DNA of 64,000 nucleotides from Gammaproteobacteria bacterium. GTDB taxonomy: Bacteria; Pseudomonadota; Gammaproteobacteria; GCA-002705445; GCA-002716945. Position 1 is the first letter of the stretch, and each line of letters begins with the position of its first letter. Shown here piece after piece: positions 52,858 to 62,713 of the stretch. The translations under genes and the position numbers were made by a program. The DNA is taken from positions 18,246 to 82,245 of the forward strand of contig JADHNN010000005.1 in NCBI GenBank assembly GCA_016779485.1, given 5' to 3'. The notes beneath the pieces were generated by a model. It searched no databases and was not told the origin of the DNA. It worked only from the letters and a program-made list of their open reading frames with translations.

Positions 52858-53052
52858 ATGAATAAAGATAAAAATATAATTGACTACAAAAATTTAGGAT
52901 ATATAAAAAAATATATCTCAGAGGCTGGAAAACTTATTCCGAGTCGAGTTTCTGGTTTAACTGCTAGTGAACAAAGAAAAATGAATAAGGCTGTAAAAAC
53001 TGCAAGATTTTTGGCATTAATCCCTTATTGTGATAATCATAAAAGACAATGA
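52858..53052 (+). CDS. rpsR: 30S ribosomal protein S18, N-terminally short
   Basis: 64 aa (E. coli 75). From IIDYKNLGYIKKYISEAGKLIPSRVSG onward it aligns fully with S18. The basic N-terminal extension RYFRRRKFCRFTAEG is missing; an in-frame stop two codons upstream excludes an upstream start. Placed between S6 and L9 as usual, its stop overlapping rplI. Confidence 0.93.
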   Translation: MNKDKNIIDYKNLGYIKKYISEAGKLIPSRVSGLTASEQRKMNKAVKTARFLALIPYCDNHKRQ

Positions 53053-53513
53053 AGCTAGTATTACTAAAAGATGTAAAACACCTAGGTAAAGTAGGCGAAG
53101 AAATTAATGTAAAAGCTGGATATGCTCGTAACTATCTTTTGCCAACAAAGTCTGCATTAACTCCATCTCCTGAAAATCTTGAAGTTATCAATAAGATGAA
53201 AGATGAGTTAATTAAAAAAGAACAAGAATTAAAAAATACTGCTATGTCACTAAAAGAGAAATTGACAGGGTACAGTCAAATACACAAAGTAAAAGTAAAA
53301 GAAGAGTCTAATGAGCTTTTTGGATCAATTACTCTTCAGAATATCGTAGATAAAATGAAAGAAGATGGACATCCTATTGAAAAAAAACAAGTAAATCTGC
53401 CATCTGGTTCAATCAAAGAGTTAGGCTCATATAATGTGAATATTTTACTTCACTCTGAGGTAGCATGTGATGTTACTGTTGTGGCAGAAAAATCTGAAGA
53501 AGAAAGTCAATAA
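53049..53513 (+). CDS. rplI: 50S ribosomal protein L9
   Basis: 154 aa. N-terminal RNA-binding domain MKLVLLKDVKHLGKVGEEINVKAGYARNYLLP is nearly textbook; long connecting helix ~45-80; C-terminal domain to 154. ATGA-type overlap with rpsR. Confidence 0.97.
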   Translation: MKLVLLKDVKHLGKVGEEINVKAGYARNYLLPTKSALTPSPENLEVINKMKDELIKKEQELKNTAMSLKEKLTGYSQIHKVKVKEESNELFGSITLQNIVDKMKEDGHPIEKKQVNLPSGSIKELGSYNVNILLHSEVACDVTVVAEKSEEESQ

Positions 53514-53565
53514 ACCTTTCAAGTCAATCTTCAATATAAATTAAATTTCAGATAATATATTTGTT

Positions 53566-54921
53566 ATGAGCTCATTTCCTAAAACACCAATATCTATTGA
53601 ATCTGAAAAAGCTCTATTAGGCTCGCTCATAATTGATTCTGAATCATGGGAGAAGATTTCTAACTTGATAACCCCCGCAGATTTTTACGATACAAAGAAT
53701 CGTGATGTATTTTCAGAAATTTATGATTTGCAGATAAATGATCAGCCCCTTGATATCCTTATCTTAGAAGAAAGCCTAAAATCTAGAGATAAACTATCTA
53801 AGATCGGTGGTATTGAATATTTAAAAGAACTAGCGAAAACTGTACCTACTTCAGCTCATATCATTAAGTATGCTGAAATTGTCAGAGAAAAATCGGTAAT
53901 GAGAAAACTTATAGGTGCAAGTACACGAACCATTGAGAGCATACATCAAGACAGCTCCGAAGATATAAGTTCAATCCTTGACAGAGCAGAGGCAGATATA
54001 TTTTCAATTGCTTCTGATACTAAAAAACATGAAGGATTAGTGAAGATAGGGCCAATTGTGAACGAAATGGTTGATTCTATCTATAATAAAAAAACTAATA
54101 ATATAGTTGATTACCTTCTAACAGGATATACAAAGCTTGATGAACTTATGGGAGGGCTTCAAAACTCTGATCTTGTTGTAATTGCCGCACGTCCATCTAT
54201 GGGTAAAACAGCATTAGCAATGAATATTGCTCAAGATATAGTCTTTAAGCAAAAAAAGAAAGTAGGATTTTTTAGTTTAGAGATGTCATCACAATCTATA
54301 GCACTAAGAATGTTATCATCTTTAAGTACTGTTGAATTTTCAAAGATAAGGTCAGGTGACTATGAGTCATCTAGCGATGATACAAGAGCTGTTACTCAAG
54401 CTATTGAAATGATGCAAGACTGCTCACTATATATAGATGACACAGGCAGTATTACCCCAATGACCCTTAGGTCCAGAGCGAGAAGAATGAAAAGAGAGAC
54501 TGGTATTGACATGATTGTATTAGATTATCTTCAGTTGATGACGTTACCAGATAAGAGTGAGAATAGAGTTAATGAAATTGCTTCGATAACTAGGCAACTT
54601 AAAAGCTTAGCAAAAGAGCTTGATATCCCTATAATTGCTCTATCACAATTGAATCGTAGTCTGGAACAGAGAAACGACAAAAGACCATTCTTATCAGATC
54701 TTAGAGAATCAGGTTCTATAGAGCAAGATGCAGACGTTGTAATGTTTATTTATAGAGATGACGTATATAATCCAAATTCAGAAGATAAAAATATTGCAGA
54801 GATAAATATAGCAAAGCACAGGAATGGACCTACTGGTACAGCGAAATTAACATTTCTATCACATTGCACAAGATTCGAAGATTATCATCCGCAGATATTT
54901 GAAAATACAGATAACCTTTAG
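53566..54921 (+). CDS. dnaB: Replicative DNA helicase DnaB
   Basis: Hexameric 5'-3' helicase at the fork. 451 aa. N-terminal primase-interacting domain ~1-150 (PISIESEKALLGSLIID), RecA-like domain with Walker A IAARPSMGKTALAMNIA, Walker B MIVLDYLQLM, and LRESGSIEQDADVVMFIYR. No intein. Fifty-two bases after rplI; TAATAT at 53553-53558 lies seven bases before the ATG. Confidence 0.98.
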   Translation: MSSFPKTPISIESEKALLGSLIIDSESWEKISNLITPADFYDTKNRDVFSEIYDLQINDQPLDILILEESLKSRDKLSKIGGIEYLKELAKTVPTSAHIIKYAEIVREKSVMRKLIGASTRTIESIHQDSSEDISSILDRAEADIFSIASDTKKHEGLVKIGPIVNEMVDSIYNKKTNNIVDYLLTGYTKLDELMGGLQNSDLVVIAARPSMGKTALAMNIAQDIVFKQKKKVGFFSLEMSSQSIALRMLSSLSTVEFSKIRSGDYESSSDDTRAVTQAIEMMQDCSLYIDDTGSITPMTLRSRARRMKRETGIDMIVLDYLQLMTLPDKSENRVNEIASITRQLKSLAKELDIPIIALSQLNRSLEQRNDKRPFLSDLRESGSIEQDADVVMFIYRDDVYNPNSEDKNIAEINIAKHRNGPTGTAKLTFLSHCTRFEDYHPQIFENTDNL

Positions 54922-54925
54922 AATT

Positions 54926-55249
54926 CTATTCTTCTAAAAGCTTAAGCTTATCAGGTTTATTTTCCCATTCTTTAGCATCAGCTGGTGCTGATTTTGCTTC
55001 TGTAATTAATGGCCAAGTCTTTGATAATCTTGTATTTAATTCTAGATATTTCTTGTCTTCTTCTTTTAAATCGTCTTCTGATAATATCGCATTTATAGGA
55101 CATTCTGGTTCACATAAGCTACAATCTATGCATTCTTCTGGATTTATGACCAAAAAATTTGGACCTTCATGGAAACAATCTACAGGGCAAACTTCCACAC
55201 AGTCCGTGTATTTACATTTGATACAATTTTCTGTTATCACGTATGTCAT
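54926..55249 (-). CDS. fdxA: 7Fe ferredoxin (FdxA, Azotobacter FdI type)
   Basis: Electron carrier with one [3Fe-4S] and one [4Fe-4S] cluster. 107 aa from the ATG at 55249. [18 protein letters not shown] and [17 protein letters not shown] carry the full cysteine set, and the C-terminal extension [16 protein letters not shown] matches the FdI type. Monocistronic; converges on dnaB with a four-base gap. A dyad lies just upstream of its start. Confidence 0.95.
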   Translation of the reverse strand: MTYVITENCIKCKYTDCVEVCPVDCFHEGPNFLVINPEECIDCSLCEPECPINAILSEDDLKEEDKKYLELNTRLSKTWPLITEAKSAPADAKEWENKPDKLKLLEE

Positions 55250-55259
55250 TCTAGACAAA

Positions 55260-55282
55260 TTTTATCATACAGTTTGATAAAA
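55260..55282. promoter_or_regulatory. Dyad upstream of fdxA
   Basis: Perfect 8-bp inverted repeat TTTTATCA / TGATAAAA with a seven-base centre, eleven bases before the fdxA ATG. On the minus strand one arm includes a TAAAAT -10-like element, so a repressor bound here would cover the promoter. Regulator unknown; orientation is opposite to an FNR box. Confidence 0.4.
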
Positions 55283-55433
55283 GACATTTTTAAAACAAAT
55301 ATAAAATAACCTTATCTAATCAAATTTAAGTAATAAATATGATAATGTTAAGCAAGTATAAAATAAAACGATTTCAATCAATCTAAATAATGATTGAAGA
55401 TTTAGTGCTTTTTTATTACTATCTTGTCATTAT
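55283..55433. other. AT-rich intergenic region before tRNA-Asn
   Basis: About 150 bases with no ORF above 15 codons. Apart from the tRNA promoter candidate at its right end I see only AT-rich sequence. Confidence 0.6.
55394..55422 (+). promoter_or_regulatory. Candidate tRNA-Asn promoter
   Basis: TTGAAG at 55394-55399, 17-base spacer, TACTAT at 55417-55422; predicted start near 55429, five bases before the mature tRNA. Confidence 0.45.
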
Positions 55434-55506
55434 TCCTCGGTAGCTCAGTTGGTAGAGCGAGTGACTGTTAATCACCAGGTCGGCGGTTCGAGTCCGTCCC
55501 GAGGAG
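55434..55506 (+). tRNA. tRNA-Asn (GUU)
   Basis: 73 nt without CCA. Acceptor TCCTCGG pairs with CCGAGGA, discriminator G. Anticodon loop CTGTTAA gives GUU. D-arm TAGCTCAGTTGGTAGAGC and T-arm GGCGG-TTCGAGT-CCGTC are standard. A GUN anticodon, hence a queuosine substrate for the Tgt encoded here. Confidence 0.97.
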
Positions 55507-55594
55507 TACACATTCCATTTGCCTTAACTTTTTAGGACTTGCGTCACATTGTGTAGTATAGTGCACACACAAAAATCTTTTTGAATTGACAAAT

Positions 55595-57409
55595 ATGGAA
55601 CAAATCAGAAATATTGCAATAATAGCTCACGTAGATCATGGAAAAACTACTCTTATAGATTCTATAATGATGCAAGCTGGTATTTTTAGAGAAAATAAAC
55701 TTGTTACTGAACGTGTAATGGATTCTGGTGATTTAGAAAAAGAAAGAGGTATTACTATATTAGCAAAACCAACTTCTATACTTTGGAACAATACAAGAAT
55801 CAATATTATAGATACGCCAGGACATGCTGATTTTGGAGGAGAAGTTGAAAGAGTACTAAGTATGACTGATGGCGTTATTTTGCTAGTCGATGCTGCTGAA
55901 GGAGCTATGCCTCAAACAAAATTTGTTTTATCGAAAGCATTAGCTCAGGGCTTAAAGCCAATAGTAGTTATCAACAAGATTGATAAATCTGATAGCAGGG
56001 CAGATAAAGTTATTGATGATGTATTCGATTTATTTGTTTCTCTGGACGCAAATGATGATCAACTCGACTTTCCCATACTATATGCATCTGGAAGAGATGG
56101 CTGGTGTACGTCTGACCTAGCTAACAGAAAAAATAATCTACATGAAATGCTAGACTTAATTGTAGAGTATGTTGGGGCTCCAGATGTTGAGCTTGACAAA
56201 CCTTTTGCTATGTTAGCTACATTATTAGATTCAGATAAATATCTAGGCAGGTGTTTAATTGGAAGAGTGGAACAGGGTTCGGCAAAAGTAAATGATAATG
56301 TTAAAGCAATTAACCTTTCAGGCGAAAGAGTGGAATCAGGAAGGCTTACAAAATTATTTAAATATGAAGGGACTGATAGAATTCCAGTAGATGCTGTTAA
56401 TGCAGGAGATATAATATGCATTGCTGGATTAGCAGAAACATCAGTTGCAGATACCATCTGTAATGTAGCTAATGAGGTACCAATTAAATCAACGCCAATT
56501 GATCCTCCAACCATGTCTATTACGATAACCGTTAATGATTCACCTATATCTGGATTAGAAGGAAAAAAAGTTACATCTACATTGATCAGAGAAAGATTAT
56601 TATCAGAAGCCGAGTCAAATGTTGCTATTTCATTTAATGAAAATGACCAGAAAGACTCTTTTGAAATTGGAGGAAGAGGAGAGCTTCAGTTAGGTGTCCT
56701 TGTGGAGACCATGCGAAGAGAAGGATTTGAACTAACAGTATCAAGACCAAAAGTAGTGTACAAAATAAATAATCAAGATCAAAAATTAGAGCCTATCGAA
56801 GAGGTGATAATCGATGTAGACGATGATTATACAAGTACTGTTATTGATAGTATGAACAAAAGAAAAGCATCAATGCTTGATATGACAAATATTGCCGGTA
56901 AGACACGTTTAGTTTTTAAGTGCCCATCTAGATCTTTAATAGGGTACCAAAGTCAGTTTTTGACTGAAACAAGGGGAACAGGCGTAATCAATAGACTATT
57001 CGACTCATATAAGGAATACAGAGGAGACATTGCATCTAGAAGAAACGGTGTTCTAATTGCAAACTCAACTGGTAATTCCGTTGCGTATGCAATCTTTAAT
57101 TTACAAGATAGAGGCATTATGTTTATAGATCCTCAAACGAAAGTATATAAAGGTATGATTGTTGGGGAACATAATCGCCCTAATGATCTTGAGATAAATA
57201 TTCTTAAAGGAAAACAGTTAACAAATGTTCGCGCATCAGGAACTGATGAAGCAGTCAAGCTTGTACCCCCAAGAAAAATGTCTCTTGAGCAAATGATGTC
57301 ATATATTAATGATGACGAAGTATTGGAGGTCACACCAGTTAATCTGAGACTTAGGAAAAAATATTTAGATCCTCACGAAAGGAAGAGAGCTGCTAAATTA
57401 TCAACTTAG
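55595..57409 (+). CDS. typA: Translational GTPase TypA/BipA
   Basis: EF-G-like ribosome-binding GTPase, linked to 50S assembly and stress. 604 aa from the ATG at 55595 (the track's TTG is nine bases upstream). G1 AHVDHGKTTL, G2 ERGITI, G3 DTPGHADFGGEVER, G4 NKIDK, then domains II, III, V and the BipA-specific C-terminal domain. No clear Shine-Dalgarno. Converges on aspC with a nine-base overlap. Confidence 0.97.
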   Translation: MEQIRNIAIIAHVDHGKTTLIDSIMMQAGIFRENKLVTERVMDSGDLEKERGITILAKPTSILWNNTRINIIDTPGHADFGGEVERVLSMTDGVILLVDAAEGAMPQTKFVLSKALAQGLKPIVVINKIDKSDSRADKVIDDVFDLFVSLDANDDQLDFPILYASGRDGWCTSDLANRKNNLHEMLDLIVEYVGAPDVELDKPFAMLATLLDSDKYLGRCLIGRVEQGSAKVNDNVKAINLSGERVESGRLTKLFKYEGTDRIPVDAVNAGDIICIAGLAETSVADTICNVANEVPIKSTPIDPPTMSITITVNDSPISGLEGKKVTSTLIRERLLSEAESNVAISFNENDQKDSFEIGGRGELQLGVLVETMRREGFELTVSRPKVVYKINNQDQKLEPIEEVIIDVDDDYTSTVIDSMNKRKASMLDMTNIAGKTRLVFKCPSRSLIGYQSQFLTETRGTGVINRLFDSYKEYRGDIASRRNGVLIANSTGNSVAYAIFNLQDRGIMFIDPQTKVYKGMIVGEHNRPNDLEINILKGKQLTNVRASGTDEAVKLVPPRKMSLEQMMSYINDDEVLEVTPVNLRLRKKYLDPHERKRAAKLST

Positions 57410-58579
57410 ACTCGTATTAAGTCTTTTCATAGCTTCTTTAAGCGAATCCATATCTATCGCTATAGATATCCTAATATGATTATCAATACCAAAAGCGCTA
57501 CCAGGTACAACCGCTACTTTTGCTTTTTCTAGTATATATAAAGCAAGCTCTGTATCATTGGATAATAGTTTATTTTCCTTTAAATAATCTTTAAAAGACG
57601 GAAACACATAGAAAGTGCCATCTGTTGGTTTACACTCTACGCCATCAATTTTATTAAGTTCAGATACAACAAAATCATGCCTTTTTTTATACTCTTTATT
57701 CATTTCCGGTAACTCATGACAAGTATTATTTAGTGCTGTTGAAGCAGCTGCTTGAGATATCGAGGACGCGCATGATGTACTTTGTGATTGAAGGGTTTTC
57801 ATCTTTTTAATAATTTCTTTATCGCCAGCTGCATATCCTATTCTCCATCCAGTCATTGAATATGCTTTCGAGACACCATTTAGAATCACAGTCCTTTGTT
57901 TTAATTCTGGACAAACATTTAAAATATTATGGAATTTTTCTGCATGCCAATGGATGTGCTCATAAATATCATCCGATGATACAAGTATATTTGTATGCTT
58001 TATCAAAACTGATGAAATTTTCTTTAGAAGTTCTGAATCGTAATACTTACCACTTGGATTATTTGGACTATTAATCATGAATAATTTAGTTTTTTCATTA
58101 ATTAAATTTTCTAATTCTGTTACATCTATATCAAAGTTATTTTCATAATTTGTTTGAAGCATGACTGGTATACCGCCCGAATATTTAACTATATCGGCAT
58201 ATGAAACCCAATATGGTTGAGGTATAATTACTTCATCACCATCATCAATTACTGCTTGAAGAAAATTAAATATAGATTGCTTGCATCCAGCTGAGACGAT
58301 AATTTCGTTAGAACTGTATTCAAGATTATTTTCAGTTTTTAATTTATCAATTATAGATTTTTTAAGCTCTGCAGTTCCATCAATTGCAGTGTATTTGGTC
58401 AAGCCTTCATCAATGGCTTTTTTTGCACTGTCTTTAATGTAATTTGGAGTATCAAAATCGGGTTCTCCAACTGTTAGCACAATAATGTCCTCACCTTTAT
58501 GTTTAAGCTCATTTGCTTTGGATGTAAGAGCCATAGTTGAGGATGGCTGAATTAAATTTATACGTTTTGAAAATTTCAA
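57401..58579 (-). CDS. aspC: Aspartate-type aminotransferase (class I, subgroup Ib)
   Basis: PLP enzyme moving amino groups between aspartate/glutamate and oxo acids; some members also use prephenate. 392 aa. VGEPDFDTP, MINSPNNPSGKYYD, NGVSKAYSMTGWRIGYAAG (PLP lysine) and the C-terminal RISIA arginine are visible. The start is TTG, seven bases after AGGA, with no better candidate nearby. Neighbour to uvrB, as in Pseudomonas. Confidence 0.92.
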   Translation of the reverse strand: MKFSKRINLIQPSSTMALTSKANELKHKGEDIIVLTVGEPDFDTPNYIKDSAKKAIDEGLTKYTAIDGTAELKKSIIDKLKTENNLEYSSNEIIVSAGCKQSIFNFLQAVIDDGDEVIIPQPYWVSYADIVKYSGGIPVMLQTNYENNFDIDVTELENLINEKTKLFMINSPNNPSGKYYDSELLKKISSVLIKHTNILVSSDDIYEHIHWHAEKFHNILNVCPELKQRTVILNGVSKAYSMTGWRIGYAAGDKEIIKKMKTLQSQSTSCASSISQAAASTALNNTCHELPEMNKEYKKRHDFVVSELNKIDGVECKPTDGTFYVFPSFKDYLKENKLLSNDTELALYILEKAKVAVVPGSAFGIDNHIRISIAIDMDSLKEAMKRLNTSLS

Positions 58580-58629
58580 TAGAGTTCCTGTAAAAAGGTT
58601 ATAATATCATGAAAGTACTAATTTAGTAA

Positions 58630-60666
58630 ATGAGCGAAAAGATTATTATGAAAAGACTGACTCTAAAATCTCCGATGAAACCCAACGGAGATCAGCCAAA
58701 AGCAATTGATGCTCTTGTGAGTGGTATCTCAAAAAATCTAAAACATCAGACATTATTAGGAGTAACAGGTTCAGGGAAAACCTTTACTATGGCTAATATC
58801 ATATCGAAGACTAACAAAACTACATTGGTACTCGCTCCTAATAAAACACTTGCAGCACAACTTTATTCTGAGATGAGAGAATTTTTTCCAGATAATTCTG
58901 TAGAATATTTTGTTTCATATTATGACTACTATCAGCCTGAAGCATACGTTCCTGTTTCTGATACTTTTATTGAAAAAGATGCATCTTTAAATGAGCATAT
59001 AGAACAAATGAGACTTTCTGCTACAAAATCACTTACCGAAAGAAAGGATGCAATAGTTGTTGGAACTGTATCAGCAATATATGGTCTAGGTGATCCGAAA
59101 ACATACTTTAAAATGATTTTACATCTTGTAAAAGGAGACATTATTCATCAAAGGGATATCTTAAGAAAATTAACTGACCTTCAGTATATTAGAAATGATA
59201 TTGAACTCAGGAGAGGAACATACCAAGTAAAGGGCCAGATTATTGATATTTTTCCTGGTGATTCTGAAAAATACGCTATCCGTATAGATTTATTTGGAGA
59301 TGAAATAGAAAATATTTTTTTATTTGACCCTTTAACGGGAGATATATTTAAACAATTGAATAGAGTTACAGTTTATCCAAAAACACACTATGTTACGCCT
59401 CAGAATAAAATTGATGACGCTATGATTAAAATTAAAAAGGAACTCAAAGAAAGAATTAAATATTTCTCTGATAACTCAAAATTAATTGAAGAGCAAAGAA
59501 TACGAGAAAGAACTAATTATGATCTCGAGATGATGAAAGAAATGGGATACTGTTCTGGGATTGAAAATTATTCAAGGTATTTGTCTGGAAGAAACCCCGG
59601 CGATCCTCCTCCATGCTTATTAGATTATATGCCGGATGATGGTCTTGTAATTATTGACGAGAGTCATGTCGGAGTTCCTCAGTTGGGCGGCATGTACAGA
59701 GGCGATCAATCGAGGAAACAAACATTAGTCGACTATGGATTTCGTCTACCATCAGCTATGGATAATCGTCCACTCAAATTTGATGAGTTTGAAGCATACA
59801 ATTTTCAAACAATATATGTATCCGCCACTCCTGGTTCATATGAAGTTGATAAATCGAGTGCAATTATCGAACAAGTCATTCGTCCAACAGGGTTAATTGA
59901 TCCAATAATTGAAGTTAGGCCATCATCTAGTCAAGTTGAAGATGTATTATCAGAAATTAATACTGTTGTTAAGCGAGGCAATAGAGTACTCATAACAACT
60001 CTAACGAAGAAAATGTCGGAGAATTTATCGGAATATCTTCAAGAACATAACATTAAAGTTAAGTATTTACACTCAGATATAGATACTGTTGAAAGGGTGG
60101 AAATAATAAGAGATTTAAGAAAAGGAGAATTCGATGTTTTAGTGGGTATAAACTTATTGAGAGAAGGCTTAGATATACCTGAAGTGGAGCTAGTTGCAAT
60201 ATTTGATGCAGATAAAGAGGGGTTTCTTAGATCTGACAGATCATTAATACAAACTATTGGTAGAGCTGCTAGAAATTTAGATGGTAGATGTATTCTATAT
60301 GGAGATGTAACTACCGGCTCGATGCGAAGAGCAATTGATGAAACTGACAGGAGAAGAGAAATTCAAATTAAGTATAATAAAGATAATAACATTAATCCTG
60401 TGGGTGTAAAAAAAGATATTAGACAAGCACTAGATGAGGATACCTTCATAGAGGATGAGTCATTGGATAAGCTACAATTAGTTAGCAGCAACAAGAAGAA
60501 GCTTACAAAAGTAAACGGTGATAATGTCGTATCAATAATATCTCAACTTGAAAAAGAGATGTACAGCCATGCTAAAAATCTTGAGTTTGAACAAGCGGCA
60601 AAAATAAGGGATCAGATTAATCAGCTTCAAGAAAAGTATCTCATGATACCGAAAGTAAAATCCTGA
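58630..60666 (+). CDS. uvrB: Excinuclease ABC subunit B
   Basis: Damage-verification helicase of nucleotide excision repair. 678 aa. Walker [16 protein letters not shown], beta-hairpin [20 protein letters not shown] (DEAD-like), domain [21 protein letters not shown] and QTIGRAARN, and C-terminal UVR motif ([22 protein letters not shown]). TATAAT at 58600-58605 upstream gives a leader of about 17 bases. Confidence 0.98.
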   Translation: MSEKIIMKRLTLKSPMKPNGDQPKAIDALVSGISKNLKHQTLLGVTGSGKTFTMANIISKTNKTTLVLAPNKTLAAQLYSEMREFFPDNSVEYFVSYYDYYQPEAYVPVSDTFIEKDASLNEHIEQMRLSATKSLTERKDAIVVGTVSAIYGLGDPKTYFKMILHLVKGDIIHQRDILRKLTDLQYIRNDIELRRGTYQVKGQIIDIFPGDSEKYAIRIDLFGDEIENIFLFDPLTGDIFKQLNRVTVYPKTHYVTPQNKIDDAMIKIKKELKERIKYFSDNSKLIEEQRIRERTNYDLEMMKEMGYCSGIENYSRYLSGRNPGDPPPCLLDYMPDDGLVIIDESHVGVPQLGGMYRGDQSRKQTLVDYGFRLPSAMDNRPLKFDEFEAYNFQTIYVSATPGSYEVDKSSAIIEQVIRPTGLIDPIIEVRPSSSQVEDVLSEINTVVKRGNRVLITTLTKKMSENLSEYLQEHNIKVKYLHSDIDTVERVEIIRDLRKGEFDVLVGINLLREGLDIPEVELVAIFDADKEGFLRSDRSLIQTIGRAARNLDGRCILYGDVTTGSMRRAIDETDRRREIQIKYNKDNNINPVGVKKDIRQALDEDTFIEDESLDKLQLVSSNKKKLTKVNGDNVVSIISQLEKEMYSHAKNLEFEQAAKIRDQINQLQEKYLMIPKVKS

Positions 60667-60714
60667 TGAATTCTTGTCTACACTGTCTTGACATGTTAAT
60701 TTACCTATTCTTAC

Positions 60715-60789
60715 AGGCGCGTAGCTCAGCTTGGTTAGAGCGCCACCTTGACATGGTGGAGGTCGTTGGTTCGAGTCCAATCGTGCCTA
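60715..60789 (+). tRNA. tRNA-Val (GAC)
   Basis: 75 nt without CCA. Acceptor AGGCGCG pairs with CGTGCCT, discriminator A. Anticodon stem CCACC/GGTGG, loop TTGACAT, anticodon GAC. T-arm GTTGG-TTCGAGT-CCAAT. Lies between uvrB and thrS, near the usual tRNA-Val place after uvrB. Confidence 0.97.
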
Positions 60790-60805
60790 TAAAAATTGAG
60801 ATATT

Positions 60806-62692
60806 ATGAAAATTACTGTAAATAATAAAAATATAGAAGCTGAAAATAATGAAACACTTGAAGATGTAGTTAAAAAACACTTCAAAGAGAAAAATATAGT
60901 TGCTGCTAATGTAGACAATACATTAAAAGACTTGTCTGATAATCTTACTGAGAACTCAAACATAGAGCTTGTAACCACAAATCATAAAGATGGTCTAGAT
61001 ATACTGAGACATAGTTGTGCTCATGTATTTGGTCATGCAATTAAACAAATTTATCCAGAAGTTAAAATGGTTATAGGCCCGGTGATAGATAATGGGTTTT
61101 ATTATGATATTTTGTCAAATGAACCTATAACAGAGAAAGATCTAAAGGTTATTGAAAATAGAATGAGAAAGCTTGCTAAAAAAAATTATCCAATTAAAAG
61201 GCAGGTGGTATCTAAGGATCAAGCAATTAGTATATTTAATGAAAGAAATGAGCCTTATAAGGTTGAATTACTTAAAGAAATTAAAAATAATGAAATTATC
61301 GCGGTATATCATCACGAAGAATATATAGACATGTGCAGAGGCCCCCATCTTACAAATACGAAACACATTAAAGCGTTTAAACTTATGAAAATTTCAGGAT
61401 CTTATTGGAAAGGAAACTCTAATAACCAATCACTGACCAGGATTTATGGTACAGCATGGCCAACTTTAGAGGAGCAGGAATCTTATCTTCAATCATTAGA
61501 GGAAGCAGAAAAGAGAGATCATAGACTTTTGGGTAAGAAACTTGATTTATTTCATTTTCAAGAAGAATCTCCTGGCATGGTATTTTGGCATGATAAAGGC
61601 TGGACAGTTTTCAATCTTATAAAAGATTTTATTACTAGCCATCTCAGAAAAAATAATTACCAAGTTATTAACACTCCTCAAATTTTAGACAAATCATTAT
61701 GGAAAAAATCAGGACATTTAGATAAATTTGGAGATCTAATTTTTGATGTAGGCTCTGAGAAAAAAGAGTTTGCTATCAAACCTATGAGTTGCCCTGGACA
61801 TATTCAGGTATTCAATCAGGGTTTAAAGAGTTATAAAGACTTGCCTTTAAAATATGCCGAATTTGGTGTGGTTCACAGAAATGAGCCGTCAGGTACACTA
61901 CATGGTTTACTTCGAATACGGGCATTTACCCAAGATGATGCACACATATTTTGTACCACAGACCAAATTGAACGTGAAATATCCCTATTAATCAATGATA
62001 TAAAAACTATTTATAATAAATTTGGTTTTAATGACCTGAAGATTGAACTCTCAACACGTCCAGAAAAAAGAGTAGGATCAGAGGAGATATGGGATAAGGC
62101 AGAGGACAGTCTAAAAAAAGCTTTAGATTTAAATAATATTGAATTTAGTATTAACGCTGGAGATGGAGCATTTTATGGTCCCAAAATTGACTTCTCGCTC
62201 AAAGATTCACTATCAAGGGTATGGCAGTTAGGAACTATTCAGCTTGATTTTTCAATGCCAGGTAGGCTAAGTGCATCATATATTGACGCTGATGGTACCA
62301 AAGATACTCCAGTTATGATACATCGCGCTATCTTAGGTTCTTTAGAAAGATTTGTAGGGATATTGATAGAACATTATTCTGGTAATTTACCACTCTGGTT
62401 AGCTCCTACACAGATTACTATATTAAATATTACTGATAAGCATAAAGAATATTCAACTTCTATCAATAATCAGCTTATACAGCTTGGATATAGGTCAGAA
62501 TGTGATCTAAGCAATGAAAAGATTGGCTACAAAATTAGAAATCATGCGATGACTAGGGTACCATACATGCTTATCATCGGTGATAAAGAACTGGAAGATA
62601 AGAAAGTTACCGTTAGAGATAGGACCGGTAATGACTTAGGCAGCATGAGTATTGACCAATTTTGTGAAATGCTTAAAAACGAAATAAATTAA
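60806..62692 (+). CDS. thrS: Threonyl-tRNA synthetase
   Basis: Class II synthetase, 628 aa. TGS domain ~1-60, editing domain ~65-225 with HSCAHVFGHAIKQIYP and HHEEYIDMCRGPHL, catalytic core with motif 2 EFGVVHRNEPSGTLHGLLRIR, MSCPGH zinc-site region, HRAILGSLERFVGILIEH (motif 3) and anticodon-binding domain. Sixteen bases after tRNA-Val; begins the thrS-infC-rpmI-rplT-pheS run. Confidence 0.98.
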   Translation: MKITVNNKNIEAENNETLEDVVKKHFKEKNIVAANVDNTLKDLSDNLTENSNIELVTTNHKDGLDILRHSCAHVFGHAIKQIYPEVKMVIGPVIDNGFYYDILSNEPITEKDLKVIENRMRKLAKKNYPIKRQVVSKDQAISIFNERNEPYKVELLKEIKNNEIIAVYHHEEYIDMCRGPHLTNTKHIKAFKLMKISGSYWKGNSNNQSLTRIYGTAWPTLEEQESYLQSLEEAEKRDHRLLGKKLDLFHFQEESPGMVFWHDKGWTVFNLIKDFITSHLRKNNYQVINTPQILDKSLWKKSGHLDKFGDLIFDVGSEKKEFAIKPMSCPGHIQVFNQGLKSYKDLPLKYAEFGVVHRNEPSGTLHGLLRIRAFTQDDAHIFCTTDQIEREISLLINDIKTIYNKFGFNDLKIELSTRPEKRVGSEEIWDKAEDSLKKALDLNNIEFSINAGDGAFYGPKIDFSLKDSLSRVWQLGTIQLDFSMPGRLSASYIDADGTKDTPVMIHRAILGSLERFVGILIEHYSGNLPLWLAPTQITILNITDKHKEYSTSINNQLIQLGYRSECDLSNEKIGYKIRNHAMTRVPYMLIIGDKELEDKKVTVRDRTGNDLGSMSIDQFCEMLKNEIN

Positions 62693-62696
62693 TTTT

Positions 62697-62713
62697 AAAG
62701 GAGAAGAATCATA
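62697..62713 (+). promoter_or_regulatory. infC ribosome binding site with AUA/AUC start
   Basis: AAAGGAG followed by AAGAATC-ATA. The strong Shine-Dalgarno with a rare start codon is the usual infC autoregulatory layout. Confidence 0.65.

Noticed and set aside
60688-60693. Perfect TTGACA upstream of tRNA-Val
   Set aside because: A 17-base spacer would put the -10 over the tRNA 5' end, so it cannot make this tRNA; no better partner was found.
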